64,000 bases of DNA, taken from positions 25,886,371 to 25,950,370 of the forward strand of contig NC_068976.1 of the NCBI RefSeq assembly GCF_016808095.1. Reading direction: 5' to 3'. A program made the position numbers and the translations under genes. The DNA is from Vigna angularis (Eukaryota; Streptophyta; Magnoliopsida; Fabales; Fabaceae). Shown in pieces: positions 11,284-22,900 of the stretch (the first letter of the stretch is position 1; each line of letters begins with the position of its first letter). The notes beneath the pieces were generated by a model. That model worked only from the letters and a program-made list of their open reading frames with translations, was not told where the DNA came from and made no database searches.

Positions 11284-11939
11284 ACAGTTTCATATTAATT
11301 AGAAATCAAAGTTTACAGTAATTTAAATACAATTTACTTCTTTAACTTTTTTAATTAATTTTAAGAATAAATTATAATAAAACATCAAATTTCAAACAAA
11401 TAATATTTCGAATGAATTAACAATTTTTTCTAACATTATTTTGATAATAAACTTTATATCACTATTTTATTGATATGTATATTTAAAATGGACTAACTAT
11501 AAGTTATAACATAAGTATCGTAAAAAAATGTTGTTAAAAAACATTTTTCATTTTGAACAGTGTATTGACTTCTAACATATTATTTTAATGGTTTTTCTTT
11601 TTTCTCAAAAGTTTGAAGCGAAGTTCAAAGACAAAATACAACTTCGCACTTCAATCTCATCGATATATTCACATGTACAGTTTACAATCAAGTTAAATGT
11701 CACGTCTTTTTACACATTTTAAATTCCAAAAGACAATATAAGTTACTTAGTTATCTCATTTTCAGAATATATTATGCTCTTTGTTTACTTTTAAAGTGGA
11801 TAATAAAGATTGTGGACCTCATTTCGACTATGTACTATTCAATTAATTTTTCTGTCAATTTAGTTTACTGCCTCCTCAGCTTCTATAATAAGGAGGTTCG
11901 AGTTCTTGATACCGTCTGTTTTATTTATTTATTTTTGTA

Positions 11940-12029
<90 letters not shown>

Positions 12030-12800
12030 GAACTTTATTTTACTTTCCTCGATTTTGAATGTTGGACCATTGGTTTACAGATCTTTGACTCCTGTTTCTT
12101 GCAACTTTCAGACGAAGGTGTCATTACATAAGTTAAGATTCATTCTCTTCGTTTTCAAAGTCACTCACCTATCTTTTCCTATATGAACTTTTTTATGTTT
12201 TTGCATCTTAATATGTGATTTTCAACATATTATTAAAAGAATAGTTCCTATGATATCTTAAAGGCACGCAGTACTACATGAGTAAATCTTTATGAATGTT
12301 AAGTTCATTTGAGTGTAAATTGTAAGATAACTAATATTGTGCTATAATATCTCTACTTTGTGAAACCTAATCTCACAACAATCAAATGAGTGGTGAAGTA
12401 AGTTATGATTCTCTTAGAGATTTATTATAAATAAAATCACATGATCCATTTAGAAGATAGGTGGCTAATAAAACAGACATATATAGGTAACTTAAAAAAA
12501 GTTTAATTTTATTAAATATATGTAAATAAAAGAATATTTTCAAGATACTTAAAAGAAATTGAGTATATATGAATAATCTAAAATTTATTTAAACCTAAAG
12601 TGAGATCGGTAGACTATCAGTATCATAGATTAATGAAGGCAGAGAGTAATTAAATAATTAACAGTCTGAAGCAGTGAACTACTTCATATGAACACTTTAA
12701 TGGTTGCATACTAACGACTCTTTTGTTGTTAAAAAAGGTAGAAATTGTGAGTAGTTTTAGGTATTATAATAACAGCAAACACGACATTCATTTTCCAGTG
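11284..12800. other. AT-rich intergenic DNA upstream of the aspartic protease
   Basis: No coding pattern; the longest open frame here is produced by the (AT)n array at 11947-12024. The last few hundred bases before 13043 are the likely promoter of the protease gene, but I see no convincing TATA box at a fixed distance. Confidence 0.5.
11947..12024. repeat. (AT)39 microsatellite
   Basis: Uninterrupted AT dinucleotides, 78 bases. Confidence 0.97.
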
Positions 12801-12905
12801 AACGTAACGACAGGAATTATGGTCTGATACAGCTATACAGGAGAATCTTTGGAGAGCTCCACCACACCTTCACAGGGAGACTGTCTAACAGGACAATCCA
12901 ATCTT

Positions 12906-12924
12906 TCTCTCTCTCTCTCTCTCT
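12906..12924 (+). promoter_or_regulatory. CT-repeat in the probable 5' leader of the aspartic protease gene
   Basis: A run of TC dinucleotides lies 120 bp before the start codon at 13043. Pyrimidine-repeat leaders are common just downstream of plant transcription starts, so the 5' leader probably begins at or before this point. The exact start is not determinable here. Confidence 0.4.
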
Positions 12925-13042
12925 TCCCATTTAATTTCAGCTGAAAGTTCCAACTCAACAACTCATCAGATGCAAACCAAACCTGAATCAATATTCTCAA
13001 TCCACCAACCAACACAAACCTGAATATCAATATTCTCCATTC

Positions 13043-14332
13043 ATGGCCTCTTCCAAGTCTTCTCTTTTTCTTCCTCTCCCTCTCCTCTTCCTTCTCCTGC
13101 AAATCCAAACATCTGTCTCTTCTTCAAAAACACAAAAGACACTCCTACTGCCTCTAAAAACACAAACACAGACACAAACACCCTCACGTAAGCTCTCTTT
13201 CCAGCATAATGTAACACTGACTGTCTCACTAACCGTAGGCTCACCCCCACAGAACGTTACCATGGTCCTCGACACTGGCAGTGAACTCTCCTGGCTCCAC
13301 TGCAAACAACTCCCCAACCTAAACTCAACCTTCAACCCTTTGCTCTCATCCTCCTACACCACAGCTTCATGCAATTCATCCATATGCAACTCTCGTACTC
13401 GTGATCTTATCCTACCCGCTTCCTGCGACCCCAACGAACTCTGCCACGTCATCGTCTCCTACGCCGACTCCTCCTCCGTCGAGGGCACCCTCGCCGCAGA
13501 AACCTTCTCCATCGGCGGCGCAGCACAACCGGGAACCTTGTTCGGCTGCATGGACTCCGCCGGGTACACCTCCGACGCCGACGAGGATTCCAAAACCACA
13601 GGTCTCATGGGCATGAACCGAGGCTCTCTCTCGCTGGTGACCCAAATGGCGCTCCCCCAATTCTCGTACTGTATCTCCGGGAAGGACGCCTCCGGAGTCC
13701 TCCTTCTAGGTGGGGGAGCCGCCGCCGCGCCGTGGCTGGGGCCGCTGAAATATACACCTTTAGTGACGGCAACTACCTCGTTGCCGTACTTTGACCGCGT
13801 GGCGTATACGGTCCAGCTCCAGGGGATCAAGGTTGCGGAGAAACTTCTGCAACTTCCGAAGTCGGTTTTCTTGCCCGACCACACCGGGGCGGGGCAGACG
13901 ATGGTGGATTCGGGTACCCAGTTCACGTTTCTTCTTGGGTCGGTTTATTCAGCATTGAAAGATGAGTTCTTGGAGCAAACAAAGGGGGTGCTGACCCGAA
14001 TTGAGGACCCGGAGTTTGTGTTTGAGGGGGCGATGGACTTGTGCTACCACGCACCAGCGAGTTTGGCGGCGGTTCCGGCAGTGACGCTGGTGTTTGAGGG
14101 GGCGGAGATGAAGGTTTCCGGGGAGAGGCTGTTGTATAGGGCGAGGAAGGGGAGTGATTGGGTTTATTGCTTCACTTTTGGAAACTCTGATTTGTTGGGA
14201 ATCGAAGCTTACGTGATTGGGCATCATCATCAGCAGAACGTGTGGATGGAGTTTGATTTGGTCAACTCTAGAGTGGGGTTTACCGAGACAACGTGTGACC
14301 TCGCCAGTCAGCTGTTGGGCCTCTCTCCTTAG
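13043..14332 (+). CDS. PCS1: PCS1-like A1-family aspartic protease, 429 aa, intronless
   Basis: Pepsin-type (MEROPS A1) aspartic endopeptidase of the plant atypical/nepenthesin-related group. Residues about 1-27 are a hydrophobic signal peptide with a Leu-rich core. The first catalytic motif is VLDTGSELSW with Asp77; the flap is VSYADSSSVEGTLA with Tyr140; the second catalytic motif is MVDSGTQFTF with Asp289. Several Cys (87, 110, 115, 128, 134, 169, 210, 334, 376, 418) fit the disulfide-rich nepenthesin pattern. Length, single exon and motif wording resemble Arabidopsis PCS1 (At5g02190), an ER-located protease that prevents cell death in gametophytes and embryos and affects anther dehiscence; the function here is inferred from that. 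Start: the ATG follows a CT-rich leader and gives the signal peptide directly. The CDS is clearly GC-richer than its surroundings. The intact frame and both catalytic Asp argue for a working gene. Confidence 0.95.
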   Translation: MASSKSSLFLPLPLLFLLLQIQTSVSSSKTQKTLLLPLKTQTQTQTPSRKLSFQHNVTLTVSLTVGSPPQNVTMVLDTGSELSWLHCKQLPNLNSTFNPLLSSSYTTASCNSSICNSRTRDLILPASCDPNELCHVIVSYADSSSVEGTLAAETFSIGGAAQPGTLFGCMDSAGYTSDADEDSKTTGLMGMNRGSLSLVTQMALPQFSYCISGKDASGVLLLGGGAAAAPWLGPLKYTPLVTATTSLPYFDRVAYTVQLQGIKVAEKLLQLPKSVFLPDHTGAGQTMVDSGTQFTFLLGSVYSALKDEFLEQTKGVLTRIEDPEFVFEGAMDLCYHAPASLAAVPAVTLVFEGAEMKVSGERLLYRARKGSDWVYCFTFGNSDLLGIEAYVIGHHHQQNVWMEFDLVNSRVGFTETTCDLASQLLGLSP

Positions 14333-16290
14333 ATCTTGGACACTCGTTTATAGCCGTCTGATAGTCTTTTTTTATTGACTAAATATAATCATTAATCAAT
14401 TCTCAACCCTCGGATTATAGATACTGCTTAGGGAAAAATTAAAATCATCTTATAGAATTTGGACTCTTCAACTTTACAGGTAAAGTTTGCTTACAGTTTC
14501 GTTCTACTTCAACTACCACTGCTTTCGTTTTCACTCTTTACTTACTGGATTTGTTATCAAATGTGGATATAATGATATTTTGGATGCCGAAAGAAATTGA
14601 TTTTGCTTTAAAGAGAAACTGTTTGATTTTTTGCATTTAAAAATAAATATTGTATGAAAGCCTTGAAATGATCCGTTATCTTATAGAAATTTTCCTTATA
14701 ATCTGAGTTTGAAATGTTTGATTTTAGACTATTTTAAGTGAGTGTGTTTCAAAATTATGTTTCCTTATTATTTAATATTTTAGAAAGGTGTTTGTTACAT
14801 ACTAAATGAATAAGTCTCAGATAATTTGGTGAAGAGAAACCATTAAGACAAATGAATTATTCAGTCAAGCTAAAATCTAGAATTTTAACATTAATATATT
14901 CTTAACATAATTTGTCTTGAAAATTTAGTGAAACCTGGGGCATTTACTAGGATCCAAAACACCCATTTAGACAATTTACTTCACCCTGTCTAATTTATTA
15001 GAAATAGTATTTCTTTTTGTTTTTTCCATTTTTCAATCCCGTGGTCTACCAAAATTTGGAGATTAATTTGATTAGGTGGGGGCATTAATCTGTTGTGTGT
15101 CTGCGGTTATAGAGATAGGTTTCAGGTAAACATAGCTGTATACCAATGCAACTTGGTACAACCATTAAGTATTATTTAAAAAAAAAGAAAAAAATTGAAC
15201 TCACTAAATTATTGATTTTAATGCACTTCAAAATTATCACAACCAACTAAAAGTTTAAATAAAAATAAAATAAAGAAATAAAAAAAAAGGATTTAACCAT
15301 ATTCAAAGCTATCCTATGGAGCCGTGTCAATGCACAGAAAGGAAGACAGCAGCATTCATTGAAATCAATTGTCGTATTTTCTTTGTGGAAATGTTATGAT
15401 AAAGTGATGGCATGAGATTAGAGGAAAATAAAACATCATATTAATGTAGGATACATAAGTTCTGCGAACATTTAATATTGTTTGCCTTCCAAGTTATATC
15501 AACACTAAATTTTGTCAACATGGTCAGAATAAGCGTTCGAACTGATTTTACTTCTCTTTTTTGTTTTCTCGTTATATATGTGTTTATTTGACATTTCACT
15601 ATAAAGACTATTTTGGTTTGGTTTTTATTTTGGGTCGCTAAAGAGAATAGCTATAACTTTTAAAATCCCGATTTTACCTTTATACTAAAACATCCTAAAA
15701 TGAAAAACCCTCCATCTCTCATTCTCTCTTCAAGCTACTTCCTCTCCATGAAAAACCGTTACAGCTCCCTTTTTTTCTTTGAGAAATGTGGAAAGATAAA
15801 GAGAGTGAAGATTTGGAACCTATAAAAAGAGAGATGGTGAAGGAAAAATATTGAGGAAAGAGGAGATACGTGTTGATGATGGCAGAATTAAGCTACTTCT
15901 ACATTAAATTTTTCTGAAAACATTTTCTAATCTGTAAATACTAATAAACAAAGCTTAAAAATTAAGAGGTGAAACGGTCAATTTTTTTTTTATTATAATT
16001 TTTACCAGAAGTGTTGGGTATTACAAATTTTATGGGGTGCGGAAAGGAAAGAGGAAGGTTCAAGAAGAAACAGTGTAATAAGAAATCATTGTGTCATTTT
16101 TTTCCTTTAACTTTTTTATATCGGTTTATATATTTTGGGGGCTTCTTCCAACACTTTTGAAATTCCTTTCTGCACCCCCAAATTTTCCCATATCTCTAAC
16201 CTACTCTTAATAGTTTTTATGTTTTGACTTTGACTAGGGGTTAAAACCCTATTTAAAACCCTTCAACCCATAACAACCTCTCATTTGCGT
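14333..16290. other. Intergenic DNA downstream of the protease
   Basis: AT-rich with no coding pattern. The first few hundred bases after 14332 presumably contain the 3' untranslated region; no unambiguous polyadenylation signal was singled out. Confidence 0.5.
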
Positions 16291-16314
16291 CTCATCCTTC
16301 ACCTACACCTCTTT

Positions 16315-16920
16315 CTTCTCATTTGCACTTTTAAAATTTGGATTTTAAAATTTGATAAACAAAAAAACTTAACATATAACCAGATTTTAAAATTTGATAA
16401 ATAAAAAAATTCACCCTTAATCAAATTTTCAAAAATTCATAATCAAATTTTAAAATTCAAATTTTCAAAAATTCATAATCAAATTTTAAAATTCAAAAAT
16501 AATCAAATTTCTAAATATGAGACTTAGATTTCAAAATTCAGAAAATTTCATAACTAGATTTTGAAATCCAGCTTTGAATTTTCAGAACCAAATTTTGAAA
16601 TTAGAAAATAAAATCCAAAAATAAATTTTAAAATCTAAAACTAGATTTTGAAATTCGAAAAAATTCAAAATTTTATTTTGAAATATGGTTTCAAAAAATC
16701 TAGAATCAAATTTCGAAATTCAGAAAAATCTAATATTAGATTTTGAAATTTGGAAAATTCAGAGTTTTCAAAATGATTTCTGAAAATCCAAAACATAATT
16801 TTAAAATCTGAGAAAATTCATTACTGGATTTTAAAATATAAGAAAACTCATAATCAAATTCAAAATTGGATAATTTTCGAAATCATATTTTGAAATCCGT
16901 AAAAAATATATAATATCTAT
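16315..16920. repeat. Degenerate AT-rich minisatellite-like region
   Basis: Variants of AAATTTTGAAATTCAGAAAA and of CATAATCAAATTTTAAAATTC recur at irregular spacing of roughly 20-45 bp for about 600 bp. Two longer units with the same order (TTTTCAAAAATTCATAATC...) lie near 16425 and 16461. There is no open frame; it behaves as a decayed tandem repeat. Confidence 0.6.
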
Positions 16921-17406
16921 AATTTATAATGTTATAATGGGCATCACCATGGAATTTGGAGGGGCAGAAGAAAAACGATAGGTGCAGAAAGAAAGACTCT
17001 TACATATTACACATGAGTTGGGTTCAAGTTATTGGGTTTTCTATGAATGGATTTTGGAAGATTATGGTTTTTTCTTCCTGCACCCCTTTCCCTTTAGAAA
17101 TTTTGAATATTATATTTCAAAAAATTCGCATAACAAATAATTTGAAAATCACCTTATAGAATGGTCAATTTAAAAATTATGATTTATGTTTTAAGAAAAG
17201 TTTGTCTACTCTGTTTTAAGAAAAGTTTGCGAGGATAATTACAAAAGGGCATGCTCTCTCCTTGATTTGTTTGACAAAATTTAATAGTATTACAAATAAC
17301 GAATGACTAAAAAGTTCACCGGTGGCTAATTAGAGTAGGTTACATTGTAATTTTTTTTTTCTAGAATATACTAGTTAGAAAAGAGTATTTTGACAAAATA
17401 AAAATA

Positions 17407-17831
17407 TCATCACTACGAGGATCACATAGACGATCTCTGATCTTCAAACAGTGAACAAGGTACTAAAACCCCAAGAGAGAAAGACATAGGATTCTAGAAA
17501 AGTAATTTTAGAGGATATGTTTTAAAATAATAAAACTCGTTTATAACAAATTCATTTATATTAAAGGATAATGATACTTTGACAATATTTTTTTGACAAT
17601 ATTTTAACATCATCTACGTATCATTCTTTGATTGGTCCAAAATTACTCCACAATCAATAATAATAATCATAAACACCAACATGAACCAATTACAGAATGA
17701 CACGTAGATAGTGTTAAAATGTTGTCAAAAAAATGTTGTCAAAGTATCATTATCCTATATTAAAATAATCAAATTTATATATTTTTAAACTACTACCACT
17801 TTTAAAATACCATTTTCTAGGTCTTTAAATT
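17407..17831. repeat. Left long direct repeat (LTR-like), split by a MITE
   Basis: Left copy of the repeat pair, partner at 19717-19948. The copy is interrupted at 17566-17755 by a MITE, so the repeat pair is older than the MITE insertion. Confidence 0.55.
17566..17755. mobile_element. Mutator-type MITE, 190 bp, 9-bp target duplication
   Basis: The ends are near-perfect inverted repeats starting GGATAATGATACTTTGACAA and extending for roughly 55 bp with a few changes. The element is flanked by a perfect 9-bp duplication TATATTAAA (17557-17565 and 17756-17764). The 9-bp duplication is the Mutator superfamily signature. It has no coding capacity and sits inside the left long direct repeat of an older element. 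Confidence 0.92.
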
Positions 17832-18754
17832 CTCCTCCAACAAGAAAAAATTTTCGTCCCAAAAAATTCATTCATTAGGTAGAAAGAAAAACTTGCTCTC
17901 CTCACTTTCTCTGTTACAACCACTTAACTTAACCGAGATAGTTCTCCCCAACAAACTTATTGACATGAAAACCTTGTCTATGTTCTAAAATGCTAATGTT
18001 CAATAGTTTAGATTAGTCTAGCCATTACTCTTAAAACAATTTCTCAACCTCCAAACCTTTCCTTCATAGATTCTTCTTTCACATGACAAACTAATATGTA
18101 TTTGTCAAACTGAATTCACCTCCATCTGTCTTCCATTATCTCTTGTAAACTCTTTTTAAAACTTAGCTAGCCTTGACTTTATATCAAAACCTAATTGATA
18201 TCACTTCATAATCTTTGGCTTCCTCTTTGAAATATCATACAAAAGACTTGATCACGCACGACTTCTGACCTACTACCAACTGTTAACACTCTTGATCACC
18301 TTTAAAAACAACCATTTTGATGACTTCACATTTCTTTACTGATCTCCATCCTTGAGTAACATAGTTTCCACCTATGTTATCCCATTGTCAAATTATAACT
18401 CTCCTCCGATGTAGTGACAAAACCAATTTGAGCACTCCTTCACTTCTTTAACTCACCGACCTAAACCATATGCATTTCTTAACCCACTAGCCTCTAATCA
18501 TGCTCAGATCAATATCTTCTTGACTTAAAATCACTAGCTTGATGAATACCTAGTCAACTTATGATACATCTCAAACTAGGATTGTCCAACCTTCCCTTTC
18601 TTAACCATTTTGAGAAATCCACTAGTATTTCAACTATACTATTGAAATCTCCTTACAACTTCGTTTCAGACAACCGGTCTTCATACTTTTCAACTAACTC
18701 TCACAATATCCTTATCAAATCAACAACTTGAGTCTCCTCTTTGTTCTAACCATT

Positions 18755-18930
18755 TGTTAATACTTCCTTACCTCAAGATTGCACTACAACTTGAAATCAT
18801 AGCTTAGTTCACCTCCTTCGTCCACTGACCCATTTTCTTTGTTCAACTTCCATTAATACTTTCTCATTTCAAGGTTGACACTACAGCTTGAAACCGTAGG
18901 CTCACTTTGTCTTCTTTATCTCCTACCTTT
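18755..18930. repeat. Imperfect tandem duplication inside the degenerate element
   Basis: A block of some 80 bp containing TTAATACTT, CTCAAG, ACTACA(A/G)CTTGAAA and a following CTCAC/TTCACCTCC part occurs twice, at about 18755-18830 and 18850-18930, with many substitutions. Confidence 0.5.
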
Positions 18931-19716
18931 TTCCTCCATACATAATCTTACTTTTGAATTTTGAAGATCACCAGACACTTTCAACTCATTCTCATATAAC
19001 AACATCATTACGATTTTAAATAAGCTCATCACTCACAAACCTATTAACTACCAAATAAATCTACACCATATTTCTACTATCTCAAAGCTCAAACATGTTT
19101 TAAATAACCTTAGAACAGACCTACAAAACTTAGTTCCTCTCATTCGACCTTTACTTCAAAAAGTCGTCTATTAACACCTCTTATTAAGGTCCAAAACTAC
19201 CTATTAATTCTGCCTACTTTTTACTTCTCACTACAACACTAATTTTATAACCTTACCCTTCAAAATAGAACACTCACAAGATTAAACAAGTACAAATCAA
19301 AATCATCCATATCATCATACATCCAATAATCCAGTACAATTATAAAAACATCAATAACACTAACACAATCATCTTATTTACAATTAAATTAACATAACTC
19401 ATATCAATCACTAGTCAAACTTGTACATTAAGTTATAGCCAACACTAGCTTCCCTTACATTTTTAGAAGACCAAACTATTCTAGAAGACCTTATACCACT
19501 TTCACAACTTAAAGAGCTCTATATGCTCCTACATACCACAACAGAATCATGACTAAGGTACGTCGTTATTACTACTGATCAGTAAAGAACCTAAAAGAAT
19601 ACTCAAATCATACATACGACAAAGTCAAACATCACATGCATTGGAAAACATGAAACCAGATAAAAGAGCAAGAAATTAACTTAGTCTTTTTAAGAAATTG
19701 ATCGGGTAAACTTGAA

Positions 19717-19948
19717 GATCTCACCGCGAGGATCACACGGGCAGTGTTCGATCTTCAAACAGATGAACAGGGTACAAGAACCCTTAGAGAGAAAGCAGAA
19801 GACTCTAGAAAAGTGGTTCTAGAGAGATATGTTTTAAAATATTGAACTCATTTATAAGAAATCCATTTATATTAAAACGTTTTCATCGAGTGTGAATATT
19901 TTTAAACTACAACCACGTCTAAAGTACCATTTTCTAGGTCTTTAAATT
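19717..19948. repeat. Right long direct repeat (LTR-like)
   Basis: Right copy of the pair described at 17407-17831, without the MITE insertion. Divergence between the copies is obvious by eye, indicating an old insertion. Confidence 0.55.
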
Positions 19949-22900
19949 ATGTATTTTTTTATATTTACATTGTAATTGTAAATGATTATATTTTATCTTA
20001 AATCATCAATAAAATTAATTTTCATTAATTTTTGTGTACTTTAAAATTCTATATATTTTATTTATTTTTATTAAAAAGAGACTTAATTAAATTAAAAGTT
20101 TATAAATATAGGCGAATAATTATGAATAAAGGAAGTTTTAAAGACCTACAAAATAATAGTCAGTAATAGAAGAAGTAAAAACTCTCTCCACAAAAATCTC
20201 TACAATATAAATTCGATAGTAATTCTCACATTAAACCTATGTAGATATTGCGACTCTAACTACGTTGTGTGTGTGAAACTATACATTAATTGGTGATCTG
20301 ATAGCAATATCTTTAATTAAAGTGAAACTTCCAACAATTTAATCAAACTGCAAATGTAAAAATGTTTTTGGTATTGAGTCATCGTCCTTAGTTAAATAAA
20401 CTGCATCCCTGTAGTTTACACTGTCAACAACATGCAAAAAAAGAGACAAATATATTATAGAACATTAATTATCAAAAGAACTTTTCACCATACTCAGCTA
20501 CAAAATTACAAGTAACAATAGTAGCATGTCTCAATAAGTACGTTTATACAACTATTCCAGAATTCAAACGCGTTTATCACGTTTAATCACCAACACAACA
20601 AAGCACAAATCAAAATCATTATTTGGACTTATTTTTTAGTCCAATAGCATCTTCCGTCCAAGGCCCAGCTATTTTTTTTTGTCGTAAAATTAAACAAAAT
20701 GGCATGAATATTATGAATAACAAAAAATTTTACATCTTGGATTCCTAAATGGCACGTAATAAACTCTTTTTAGAAGCAAAAATTTCGCATTAAGAATGGG
20801 AACTAAAAATATGAACAAGCATGGGATCAGTTTTCGAGGTCATAAATTCAAAGTGACGTGACGTGACATTGCTCCAACACAAAAACTGAAGGAATAATTC
20901 GTTATGCATGGCTAATTATTTGAAAATTTTTATTTTAATTCGAAGTCGTTATCTTAGAATTACGAAATGATACATTCACGTAGAGACACCCAACGAACTA
21001 ATTACATTAATTAATTTAATGCTTACAAGTTTATGATTTATAACTAGGCCTTTGGTTGTGGATAATATTAACTTTGTCTTCTAATACTTTAAGAAAATAA
21101 AAGAAAAGGAAAAAAAGCTACAAAGCTATTTATGGACAAACACACCCTCCTCCATTCTTCCTTCTTCAGAAAATTTCTCTATTGCCAGCTAGTGCATGCG
21201 TGTCTCTGAGTCGACTTTGACTCTGACAACTTTTTTAGTTAAACAAATAATCCCGTAGTATTAAATGAAACAAAGTACTAATGATTAAGATTAAAAATAT
21301 AACTCCATTTCCTAAACATTATTAAATCGAAAAGTATGCCCGTAAACCAAAACGGTAAATAATTTCATTTAAGGGTATTGTATTTTAATTCATATTATTT
21401 TAAAAGATCACTTATTCGAATAGTTTTATTTTTTTTTTTATAAAACGAATTACTATTAATGCATGCATTTACATGAAAATGATACGTTGTGATTTTAAGG
21501 CATGCGTGCGGTGATGTGACGTTTGACCATACGTGGACCTATGTGCCTTAGGAGTTAGGTCAAGCCCAACATAACATCTTCTAACCCTATTTACTTTTTG
21601 TCTTTTATTAGGCCCCTACTCTTAACCCACGGGCTTTTTCTGTTACCTAATAAAATTTTACTCACCTACTAACAATTTTAATTTTATATAAAACTAAAAT
21701 GGGATCCATTTATAATAATAAAATTTATAAATTTATTATCCTTAAATTTTAAAATTTTAAACTAGAAGTCGTGTTATAATTTTTCATATAAAATTTTCTT
21801 GATATTAAAATTTTCTTTCATAGATCTAAAAGTGATATTAAAGTCTCAATAATCTTATAACACCCTCATACGAAAGTTAAAGACTATGCTTAGTTATGAT
21901 TTTTTGGTATCAAAACTTGTATTATATATAATTTCTAAATATTTCATCAAAAGATGTAACTTCTATTCATGGTGGGTTTTATTGAAAAATCAGATGAAAA
22001 ATGGGCCTAGTAGTCTAATACTCTAAAGGGATAAAGTAATTCCCCATCTCATGGTCTATTTTCTATATAGGGTATGTAGCTATCTTAACTTTCTGTGTGG
22101 GGTTGTACTTGCACCGATTTTATTTTATAACTAATATTATAATAATAATATAGTGATAATACAATCTTTTATGTATATCTAAAATGCTGGTGAAGACATA
22201 AATACATAAGTACATTCTTTTTATAACTTATGTTATGAACTCGATCTTATCCAATTTTCAATATTAATTGAACAATTGGGTTATTAATAGAAATGTTGGT
22301 AAGAGTCAATATCAGTATCACTCAACTCAACTATTTATTAGTTAGTATACAAATAAAAGATTTGATGGGTCATGTGTAATTATTACTTACATTTTCAATA
22401 TAAAAAACAAAACGCATCAACAAATGAGGAGTTTTGACTAATAAGTAAGACCAAAAAGGATCGAGCTTTTGAAGAGAGTGCATGAAGTTAGTGTATGCCA
22501 TAAAAGGAAAAGCTTTAAAGGTTGATTCATCTTTAAGTTATAAATGTTTTTTTTTATGATAAACTTAATATAAATTGAGAGAAAAAAAAGTATAGAATAT
22601 AGTGCATTTTGACACGATGAAGGAAGTGCATAAATTTTGATGGAAATAGACGTTAGGAGAAGGGTCCAAAAGATGGAAGAAAAAGTAGGGCTTGCAATAA
22701 TTATGGAATAGGACTATAGGAGCTATCAACTAATAATTAGGAGTGATGTAGTTTCATAATAATTCAGATGCGCACACTGTTGGAGATCTTTCAACAAACT
22801 AGACAAAGATGGATCAAAGTGGGGACAATGGTTAATCAATGAATTTCGATTACTTTTTGACCATAATTAACATAAATAACTCATCAAATTTATCTATCAT

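Larger units (their letters stand above)
17407..19948. mobile_element. Degenerate element bounded by long direct repeats, probably a non-autonomous LTR retrotransposon
   Basis: About 230 bp at 19717-19948 match 17407-17831 in direct orientation once a MITE is removed from the left copy. Shared blocks are CGAGGATCACA, GATCTTCAAACAG, AGAGAGAAAG, TCTAGAAAAGT, GATATGTTTTAAAAT and CCATTTTCTAGGTCTTTAAA. The 1.9 kb between them is short of G on the plus strand and has no usable open frame. Two direct repeats around non-coding DNA fit an old LTR element (LARD-like), but I could not identify TG...CA ends, a primer site or a target duplication. Confidence 0.5.

Noticed and set aside
11890..11905. GGTTCGAGTTC resembling a tRNA T-arm box
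   Set aside because: No matching acceptor stem, A box or cloverleaf around it.
11812..12186. 124-residue plus-strand open frame
   Set aside because: The open part is created by the (AT)39 array (Tyr-Ile repeats); no domain in the flanks.
12833..14230. Several antisense open frames over the aspartic protease
   Set aside because: Overlap a well-supported gene on the other strand and have no domains; caused by its GC-rich codon usage.
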